Positions 57,773 through 64,000 of a stretch of 64,000 bases of DNA are shown here, in pieces. The stretch covers positions 124,001 through 188,000 of the forward strand of contig CALOAN010000053.1 of the NCBI GenBank assembly GCA_942491345.1, read 5' to 3'. Both the position numbers and the translations under genes were made by a program. The DNA is from JAHEEL01 sp942491345 (lineage in GTDB: Bacteria > Actinomycetota > Acidimicrobiia > Spongiisociales > UBA5794). Under the pieces are notes generated by a model. The model was not told the DNA's origin and did no database searches. It saw nothing but the letters and a program-made list of their open reading frames with translations. The first letter of the stretch is position 1; every line of letters starts with the position of its first letter.

Positions 57773-58537
57773 CTAGAACGCTGCACGCATCACATCGACC
57801 GGTGCTGGAATGCCCGTCCAGATTTCAAACGATGCGGCAGCCTGTGCGAGGAGCAGCGCCTTGCCGTCCGCGACGGGAATCCCGTGATTGCGGGCGTAGC
57901 GCACAGACGGGCTCTCCACCGGCCCGTAGGTCAAATCGAAGAACCCGGTTGCCGCTGCGAGCACGTCGAGCGGGAGGGACTCCGCGCCCATCCCGATTGG
58001 TGTTGCATTCACAACAATTGCGCCGTTGACGGACGCGCCCCACGGCACGATCGCACCTTCTGCTCGTGTGCGTTCGAGCACGTCTGCCGCGGCCTCATCC
58101 CGCCGAGCGGACACCACGATTGAATGCTCGGAGACCGCAACGATCACCCCCGCTGCCGCGCCTCCCGATCCGAGGATCAACACCGGCCGGTCCGTCGGAA
58201 ACGGAACTGAGCCCCACACCTCTTTGATGCCCTCCACGTCGGTGTTGTAGCCCCAGACTTCACCGTCCCGCCGAACCAGGGTGTTGACGGCACCCGAACG
58301 TAGCGCCGATTCGGTGACGCGATCGGCGAGTTCGAACGCAAGTTGTTTGTGCGGCATGGTGACATTGGCTCCCGACAGGCGGCCGTAGCGCACCTCGTCG
58401 ACGGCGCTGACCATCCCGGCGTTGTCAACGCGGCGGGCCGTGTACGTGCCCTCGATCCCGCAGGCCTCGAGGGCCGCCGTCTGGATCGCCGGAGAACGGG
58501 AGTGGGCGACCGGATCCCCGAGCACGACGAGCCTCAC
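57773..58537 (-). CDS. aroE: Shikimate dehydrogenase
   Basis: This 254-residue enzyme reduces dehydroshikimate with NADPH. It has DPVAHSRSPAIQTAALE near the start for shikimate binding, the catalytic Lys in GANVTMPHKQ, and GSGGAAAGVIVAVSE for NADPH. It overlaps the mltG stop by four bases. It lies apart from aroC-aroK-aroB only by the prepilin peptidase gene. Confidence 0.95.
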   Translation of the reverse strand: MRLVVLGDPVAHSRSPAIQTAALEACGIEGTYTARRVDNAGMVSAVDEVRYGRLSGANVTMPHKQLAFELADRVTESALRSGAVNTLVRRDGEVWGYNTDVEGIKEVWGSVPFPTDRPVLILGSGGAAAGVIVAVSEHSIVVSARRDEAAADVLERTRAEGAIVPWGASVNGAIVVNATPIGMGAESLPLDVLAAATGFFDLTYGPVESPSVRYARNHGIPVADGKALLLAQAAASFEIWTGIPAPVDVMRAAF

Positions 58538-59622
58538 GGGAGCACCCCGTCAGCCTTCGCTTGCGCGATCTTCTCCTGGTGCTCTTCGTACGTCTTCGAG
58601 AATCCGTGACTGCCGTCGGGCGACACCAGGACGTAGAACAGATACTCGCTCTCCGCAGGATCGGCCGCAGCCACGATCGACTCGATCTGCGACGTCCCGA
58701 TGGGTGTTGGCGGCAGGCCGTCGATCCGATAGGTGTTCCATGGTGAATCGATCTCGAGGTGCTCGGCCAATACACGTCCGGGACTCTCGCCAAGCGAATA
58801 GACGACCGTGGCGTCGATCTGCAGGCGGATCCCCTCCTCGAGACGGTTGTAGATGACCGAAGCGATGAGCGGTCGATCCTCGGCGGTTCCCGCCTCGCGT
58901 TGGATGAGTGATGCGACGATCAGCGCCTCGTACTTTGTGACACCCAACTCGGGGAGACGGGACCAGTCAACGGTGGCGAGGCGCCGCTCAGTTTCGGCTG
59001 CCATCACAACAAGCATCTCGGCAGGGGTCGATCCTTCGGGCATCTCGTAGCGTGCTGGATAGAGCAGGCCTTCCCAGCGTGTGAGAGCGTCGACGCCTTC
59101 AGGGAGCTCGGCGGGGAGAAGCGACGACGTCACCACACCGCTCGTCAGTGCCGTCTCGAAGTCCTCGACCGGATATCCGCTCTGCTCCGCTAGACCGTCG
59201 AGAATGCGCCGGATGTCATGGCCTTCGTAGACGATGATGCTCGACCCGGTCCCCTCATCGGGGCCCGTGAGCAGTCGTTGCACTACCGCTTCAGGGATCA
59301 TCACGGTCTCGAGATAGTACGTGCCGGCCTGAAGCTGCGACGCAACACCTTGTTCGGAGATCGCGGATTGGAGATCCCGCGCCAGCACGACGCCGGCCTC
59401 TTCCATTGCGGTGGCGATGTCCTTCGCGGTCGAGCCAGCAGAGACTTCGACAGTCACGGGGAGGCCTGGATCCACGTTCAGGGTCGGACCGCCCGCCACC
59501 GCGGCTGCGAGGAAGCGGGCTGCGAGAAACAGCGCGATCACGGCCACGATCGCGGCAGCGCCAACGATCAGCGGCTTCACCCGCCGCCGATCAGTCTTGT
59601 TCGGAGCTGCCGATTCCGTCAC
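58534..59622 (-). CDS. mltG: Endolytic murein transglycosylase MltG
   Basis: This 362-residue protein has one N-terminal transmembrane segment (PLIVGAAAIVAVIALFLAARF) and an extracytoplasmic YceG domain. It contains a LysM-like region and the catalytic motif LIVASLIQREAGTAEDRPLIA, with the active-site Glu, followed by RLQIDATVVYSLG and SPWNTYRIDGLPPTPI. It releases glycan strands during peptidoglycan synthesis. It overlaps ruvX by 32 bases and aroE by four. Confidence 0.95.
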   Translation of the reverse strand: MTESAAPNKTDRRRVKPLIVGAAAIVAVIALFLAARFLAAAVAGGPTLNVDPGLPVTVEVSAGSTAKDIATAMEEAGVVLARDLQSAISEQGVASQLQAGTYYLETVMIPEAVVQRLLTGPDEGTGSSIIVYEGHDIRRILDGLAEQSGYPVEDFETALTSGVVTSSLLPAELPEGVDALTRWEGLLYPARYEMPEGSTPAEMLVVMAAETERRLATVDWSRLPELGVTKYEALIVASLIQREAGTAEDRPLIASVIYNRLEEGIRLQIDATVVYSLGESPGRVLAEHLEIDSPWNTYRIDGLPPTPIGTSQIESIVAAADPAESEYLFYVLVSPDGSHGFSKTYEEHQEKIAQAKADGVLP

Positions 59623-60037
59623 CGTTGAGGTCCTTGCGATCGAGATATGTCTGGAGGATTACCGCGGCAGCAACCTTGTCTCGGACTTCGCGCCGCTTTT
59701 CTCGGCGCACGCCTCCTTCGAGGAGGGCCGCCTCGGCCGTCACCGTCGTGAATCGCTCGTCTTGGTAGTCCACGGGCAGACCGGTCGCCTTAGCGACAAG
59801 ATCGCCGAAGACTCGAGCGGCAGTGGCAGACGGCCCCTCGTTCCCGGATAGGCCGGTCGGGAGACCAACCACAACCCTCACAACAGCATGCTCTTCGCAC
59901 AACTCGCGAACGGCGACCGCAGGATCCACCGAACGTCGATCGATCACCGCGTGGGGTGAGGCAATGGTACCGGTGGGGTCCGATAGCGCGACGCCGATGC
60001 GCCGCTCCCCCGGGTCCAGCCCGAGGATGCGTGTCAC
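59591..60037 (-). CDS. ruvX: Holliday junction resolvase-like protein (YqgF/RuvX)
   Basis: This 148-residue RNase H-fold protein has LGLDPGERRIGVALSD near the N-terminus with the metal-binding Asp, VGLPTGLSGNEGPSA in the middle and VDYQDERFTTVTAE. It is also implicated in 16S rRNA maturation. It overlaps alaS by four bases, as is usual for alaS-ruvX-mltG. Confidence 0.95.
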   Translation of the reverse strand: MTRILGLDPGERRIGVALSDPTGTIASPHAVIDRRSVDPAVAVRELCEEHAVVRVVVGLPTGLSGNEGPSATAARVFGDLVAKATGLPVDYQDERFTTVTAEAALLEGGVRREKRREVRDKVAAAVILQTYLDRKDLNGDGIGSSEQD

Positions 60038-62655
60038 GATTCGACGACCGCCTCGCGTGCCGCGGCGAGCGCCACCTCGAGCGCTTCGTCAAGCCGGTTC
60101 CCGTGCGGCCCACCTGCTTGTGAGAGGCTGGCGTCGCGGCTTCCACCGCCGCCCAGAACGCGGGCTGCCGGCCCAATGAGCTCTCCCGCGGAGATGCCAT
60201 CCGCCACCAAGTCGTCGGACACAAATGCGATGAGTGCTCCTTTGCCGCCGCTCGTCGAACCAAGCACGCCGATTCCGCTGCCGAGCCGGTCCCGAATCTG
60301 GAACGCGAGCGCCCTGAGTGCGTCCCCGGTGAGCCCTTCCTGCCTGGCGACGAGCACGCTGTGTCCGCCGTGCCCTTCGGCCTGGTCGATCAACGTGCGA
60401 GCGGCTTCCGATCTGGACTGCTGCTCGAACTGCTCGATGCGCTCCTCCTGCTCCTTCGAGCGGAGCACGAGGGCCTGAGCGGCCTCGACAACATGGCCGG
60501 GCTGGGCGCCGAGCGTCGACTCTGCCTGCTCCAGGTCCCGCCGAAGAGCGCTGAGGTACTCGTATCCTGCCGTACCCGTGACCGCATCGATGCGCCGCGT
60601 GTTCGCCGCAACGGAACCTTCGGACACCACGATCAGCGGGCCGATTTGGCCGGTTGTCGGAACGTGGGTGCCACCGCAAAACTCCGTCGAATAGTCGCCG
60701 GTCTGCACAACGCGCACTTGGTCTCCGTACTTGTCGCCGAAGAAGGCCAGCGCCCCCATCTTCTCCGCGTCGTTCTTCGACGTCTCGAGCGTCATCACGG
60801 CGGCATTCTCGATCACTCGCTCGTTCGCTGCGAGCTCGACGTCGCGCAGCTCCTCCACCGACATGCCGTGGTAGTGGCTGAAGTCGAAGCGGAGTCGATC
60901 GTCGGACACCAGTGACCCGGCTTGGTGGACATGGTCGCCGACGACCTCACGAAGCGCCCAATGGAGGATGTGGGTTCCGGTGTGGTTCTTGCGGATTCGT
61001 TCGCGACGTTCGTGACTGATCGTGAGCTCGGCCTCCTGGCCGAGCTGGATGACCCCAGAGGCCACCACACCACGATGGCCGTGAAGACCGGGGACGGCGA
61101 ACTGGGTATCTCGCACCGTCACGGTGCCCGTCGGCGTGACGATCGTGCCGGAGTCCCCAACTTGGCCTCCGGATTCCGCGTAGAAGGGAGTGCGGTCCAG
61201 GAAGAGTTCCACCTCGCGCCCCTCCTCGGCTTTGTCGATCGTCTCACCCTCGGAAACCATCGACAGGATTCGGCCGAGCCCCTCTTCACGGTCGTAGCCG
61301 ATGAATTCAGTCGTCTCAACGCCCGAGAGGAGCGTCCGGTAGGCGTCGGCGCGTGCCGCGGCATCAGCGCCCTTGTATGCCGCGCGAGCTCGTTCGCGTT
61401 GAGATTCCATCATGTCGTTGAATTCGGCAAGATCCACGGCGAATCCACGTTCAGAGACGATTTCCTCGGTGAGCTCCTTGGGGAAGCCGAAGGTGTCGTG
61501 AAGCTTGAACGCCGTCTCACCCGACAGCATGGATCCGGGTTCGAGTTCACGCAGCTCCTCGTCGAGCAGTTGATGCCCCGAGCGGAGCGTCCTGCGGAAC
61601 TGCTCTTCTTCACGAGCGACCATCTCGACGATCGCATTCCGCTGAGCGTGGAGTTCGGGATAGGGCTCGCGCATCACCGCGACGGTGGTGTCGACCAGCT
61701 TCGGCATGACCAGATCCTCGGATCCGAGGAGGAACGCGTGGCGCACCGCACGACGGATCAGCCGACGAAGTACATACCCCCGACCTTCGTTGGATGGAAC
61801 CACCCTGTCTCCGATGAGGAACGTGACCGCCCGCCCATGGTCCGCCATGATCCTCAATGAGACGTCGGTGCGGTCCATGTCGCCATACGTGACACCGGTT
61901 GCCCGCTCCGAAGTTTCCACCATCGGACGGATCACATCGGTCTCGAACACGGTGTCGACGCCCTGCAGCACGGTGGCGATGCGTTCGAGGCCCGCCCCGG
62001 TGTCGATGTTCTTCGCAGGAAGGTCCCCCACGACGTGATAGGGCTCATCCTGGATGTTCTGCATGAACACCAGATTCCAAATCTCGACATGACGTTCGTC
62101 ATCAACCGCCGGTCCACCCGGCTCGCCGAATGCCGGACCCTTGTCGAAGAAGATCTCTGAGGACGGTCCGCAAGGCCCAGGTACGCCCATCTGCCAGAAG
62201 TTGTCCTTGTCCAAGCGCTGCACGCGTTCGGGAGGTACTCCCACATCATCGATCCAGATCGCCGCGGCGTCGTCGTCGGTGATGTGCACGGTATACCAGA
62301 GCCGTTCCGGGTCGATTCCGAAACCCTCCGTGATCAGGTCGTAGGACCACGGGATGGCCTTGTCCTTGAAGTAGTCACCGAATGAGAAGTTGCCGAGCAT
62401 CTCGAAGAAGGTCAGGTGTCGGGCGGTGGTGCCGACGATGTCGATGTCGATCGTTCGAGCAACCTTCTGGACCGTTGTGGCGCGTGGATACGGAGGTGTC
62501 TCCTCTCCCAACATGTACGGCTTGAACGGAACCATCCCGGCGTTGGTGAGGAGCAGAGTCGGGTCGATCGGAATCAGGGACGCCGATTGCAGCACGGTGT
62601 GACCTCGTTCAGCGAAGAAGTCGAGAAAGATCCGGCGAATCTGATTGGAGTTCAT
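60034..62655 (-). CDS. alaS: Alanyl-tRNA synthetase
   Basis: This protein of 873 residues has the class II aminoacylation domain (FLDFFAERGHTVLQSASLIP at the start, then the FEMLGNFSFGDYFK motif and GRGYVLRRLIRRAVRH). An editing domain follows with HTGTH near residue 560 and CGGTH near residue 660 binding zinc, then a C-terminal C-Ala domain. All parts are intact. It is first in alaS-ruvX-mltG-aroE. Confidence 0.97.
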   Translation of the reverse strand: MNSNQIRRIFLDFFAERGHTVLQSASLIPIDPTLLLTNAGMVPFKPYMLGEETPPYPRATTVQKVARTIDIDIVGTTARHLTFFEMLGNFSFGDYFKDKAIPWSYDLITEGFGIDPERLWYTVHITDDDAAAIWIDDVGVPPERVQRLDKDNFWQMGVPGPCGPSSEIFFDKGPAFGEPGGPAVDDERHVEIWNLVFMQNIQDEPYHVVGDLPAKNIDTGAGLERIATVLQGVDTVFETDVIRPMVETSERATGVTYGDMDRTDVSLRIMADHGRAVTFLIGDRVVPSNEGRGYVLRRLIRRAVRHAFLLGSEDLVMPKLVDTTVAVMREPYPELHAQRNAIVEMVAREEEQFRRTLRSGHQLLDEELRELEPGSMLSGETAFKLHDTFGFPKELTEEIVSERGFAVDLAEFNDMMESQRERARAAYKGADAAARADAYRTLLSGVETTEFIGYDREEGLGRILSMVSEGETIDKAEEGREVELFLDRTPFYAESGGQVGDSGTIVTPTGTVTVRDTQFAVPGLHGHRGVVASGVIQLGQEAELTISHERRERIRKNHTGTHILHWALREVVGDHVHQAGSLVSDDRLRFDFSHYHGMSVEELRDVELAANERVIENAAVMTLETSKNDAEKMGALAFFGDKYGDQVRVVQTGDYSTEFCGGTHVPTTGQIGPLIVVSEGSVAANTRRIDAVTGTAGYEYLSALRRDLEQAESTLGAQPGHVVEAAQALVLRSKEQEERIEQFEQQSRSEAARTLIDQAEGHGGHSVLVARQEGLTGDALRALAFQIRDRLGSGIGVLGSTSGGKGALIAFVSDDLVADGISAGELIGPAARVLGGGGSRDASLSQAGGPHGNRLDEALEVALAAAREAVVES

Positions 62656-62667
62656 GCGAGCCGGAGG

Positions 62668-62892
62668 TTAGCCCCGCCCGGACTCCACTCCCTCAGGCTC
62701 GTCGGAAAGCCCAGCACGCTGCATCCTTCGGCCGGTCGCGTTCATCATGCCCGCGACGGTCACAACACCGGCTCGCGCGATGTTCTCCCTCGAGAGGCGA
62801 TCGCGCGCGCGTTTCACTTTCGCACCGAGGTAGGCGCCGACACCGATGGTCGCCGCGGAGCCAAAGAGAAACCACTTGAGTCGTGTGAACAT
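62668..62892 (-). CDS. Small protein with N-terminal membrane segment (DUF6167-like)
   Basis: This 74-residue protein has one hydrophobic segment (FTRLKWFLFGSAATIGVGAY) then a basic helix (KVKRARDRLSRENIARAG) and a polar tail. Similar small proteins lie upstream of alaS in many actinobacteria. It starts at 62892, 11 bases after the rarA stop, and lies 12 bases before alaS, so it is probably cotranscribed with both. Function is unknown. Confidence 0.65.
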   Translation of the reverse strand: MFTRLKWFLFGSAATIGVGAYLGAKVKRARDRLSRENIARAGVVTVAGMMNATGRRMQRAGLSDEPEGVESGRG

Positions 62893-62903
62893 GTCGTGGG
62901 AGG

Positions 62904-64000
62904 CTAGCGCCGGCGGCCCAGGACTCGATCGATGCGGCCGAGTCGCTCGCCGATTTCGGATTCCTCTCCGTGATCTCCGGGGCGATACAAGGTTGCGTCA
63001 ACCGCTTCGTCGGGCAGATACTGCTGCGGGACCACGCCGAGCGGATCGTTGTGCGGGTATTGGTAGCCGGCCCCGTAGCCCATGGCACGCTCACCGGCCG
63101 TCGCCGCGGAACGAAGGTGTACGGGAACGTCCGCCCCGGGTGTTCCTTCCACAGCCTCCCTCGCAGCGCTGATTGCGTTCGCGAGAGAGTTCGACTTCGG
63201 AGCGGTCGCCAGGTACACGGTGGCGTGCGTCAGTGCATACGCACCTTCCGGAATGCCGATGACCTCGACCGCGCGAAACGCGTCGACGGCAATCCCGAGA
63301 CCCTGCGAGTCGGCAAGGCCGATGTCTTCCGATGCCAGGATCACGAGACGTCGAGCGATGAACTTCGGATCCTCCCCCGCTCCGATCATGGTGTGGAGCC
63401 AGTAGAGAGCGGCATCGACGTCGGACCCTCGGACACTCTTGATGAAGGCGGAAATGACGTCGTAGTGGCGGTCGCCTCCCTTGTCGTAGCGAATCACCCT
63501 CCGCTGGAGTGCCTCGGCGATCTCTTCACGCCCGACTGATTCCTTCCCGCGCCCCTCTGCGATCGTCACCGCCAGCTCGAAGCCGTTCAGGGCCAAGCGG
63601 GCGTCGCCGCCGACGCGATGCGCGAGGTCGTCCATCGCCTCGTCGTCGATCGCGACATCTGGGATGCCTCGAACCTGGTCGGTCATGGCTCGATGAATGA
63701 GATCCTTCACCTCTTCAGGCGCCAACTCCTCGGTTCGGAACACACTCGATCGGCTGATCAGCGGCGAATTGACTTCGAAAAACGGATTCTCAGTCGTCGC
63801 CCCGACCAGGATGATGATGCCGTCTTCCACACCGGGGAGGAGGGCATCTTGCTGAGCCTTGGTGAAGCGATGGATCTCGTCGAGGAACAGAACAGTGCGC
63901 CCGTCGCCGTTCTCGATACGCCGTGTCGCCATCGCCAGCACTTCGCGAACGTCCTTGACCCCGGCCGACGTCGCGGAGAGCTGTTCGAAACGGGCGCTGC
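62904..64000 (-). CDS. rarA: Replication-associated recombination protein A (partial)
   Basis: The C-terminal 365 residues of an AAA+ clamp-loader-like ATPase are present. The gene runs off the right edge, so the Walker A motif is not in view. The frame is open to the last base with FEQLSATSAGVKDVREVLAM, after which TVLFLDEIHRFTKAQQDALL (Walker B), ILVGATTENPFFEVN (sensor 1) and the C-terminal GEDPKFIARRLVILASEDIGLA and YQYPHNDP segments follow. RarA works at stalled replication forks. It leads the run to alaS. Confidence 0.94.
   Translation of the reverse strand, partial: SARFEQLSATSAGVKDVREVLAMATRRIENGDGRTVLFLDEIHRFTKAQQDALLPGVEDGIIILVGATTENPFFEVNSPLISRSSVFRTEELAPEEVKDLIHRAMTDQVRGIPDVAIDDEAMDDLAHRVGGDARLALNGFELAVTIAEGRGKESVGREEIAEALQRRVIRYDKGGDRHYDVISAFIKSVRGSDVDAALYWLHTMIGAGEDPKFIARRLVILASEDIGLADSQGLGIAVDAFRAVEVIGIPEGAYALTHATVYLATAPKSNSLANAISAAREAVEGTPGADVPVHLRSAATAGERAMGYGAGYQYPHNDPLGVVPQQYLPDEAVDATLYRPGDHGEESEIGERLGRIDRVLGRRR

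Overview
The window is high-GC DNA from an actinobacterium, most likely of the Acidimicrobiia or a close relative. Supporting signs are an actinobacterial-type PriA with degenerate helicase motifs, an mIHF gene between gmk and pyrF, the order alaS-ruvX-mltG-aroE, a TrmH-rplT-rpmI-infC block, dense ATGA/GTGA/TGATG gene overlaps, and a single 16S-23S-5S operon without spacer tRNAs. The lineage call is an inference from gene content and the general look of the 16S gene; no database was searched.

Region 1 (1-12.6 kb) is an accessory surface-glycan and secreted-protein region: a WecG/TagA-type glycosyltransferase cut by the left edge, two related GT4 glycosyltransferases, a sugar nucleotidyltransferase, an NAD-dependent epimerase, an LhgO-type oxidase, a large Calx-beta/PKD/beta-propeller secreted protein, UDP-glucose dehydrogenase and a DUF3179 lipoprotein. 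The epimerase carries one frameshift, the Calx-beta gene two, and a small lipoprotein ORF perhaps one. The core genes elsewhere in the window look intact.

Region 2 (12.8-19.3 kb) is mixed housekeeping: an SRPBCC-like protein behind a DosR-like palindrome, AlaX, an HhH-GPD protein, SURF1, a DUF2087-GNAT fusion, a gamma-glutamyltransferase, an SSB-like protein and a TPR-like protein.

Region 3 (19.4-25.5 kb) is the rRNA operon on the minus strand. The 23S gene is interrupted at E. coli position 1923, inside the helix 69 / I-CeuI target, by a 561-nt group I intron. P1, the P/Q and R/S core elements and the terminal G can all be read directly. Processing stems flank both 16S and 23S. This is the most notable object in the window.

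Region 4 (25.5-35.7 kb) holds pheS-pheT-mpg-tyrS (four-base overlaps), an Rrf2-family regulator with a palindromic operator over its -10 and start codon, a convergent cytochrome cd1 (NirS-like) lipoprotein with two c-haem motifs, a TrmH methyltransferase, and infC-rpmI-rplT, where infC uses an ATC start and has a leader terminator.

Region 5 (35.9-49 kb) contains FMN-riboswitch-controlled ribD-ribE-ribBA-ribH, bracketed by two copies of a GAGACAC-rich palindromic repeat. Next come a response regulator/GGDEF protein and the run gmk-rpoZ-coaBC-priA, def-fmt-rsmB and rpe. Region 6 (47.8-64 kb) has mihF, pyrR-pyrB-pyrC-pyrD-pyrF behind a PyrR-type attenuator, a small hypothetical gene, aroC-aroK-aroB-efp-nusB, a prepilin peptidase, alaS-ruvX-mltG-aroE and the 3' part of rarA, which runs off the right edge.
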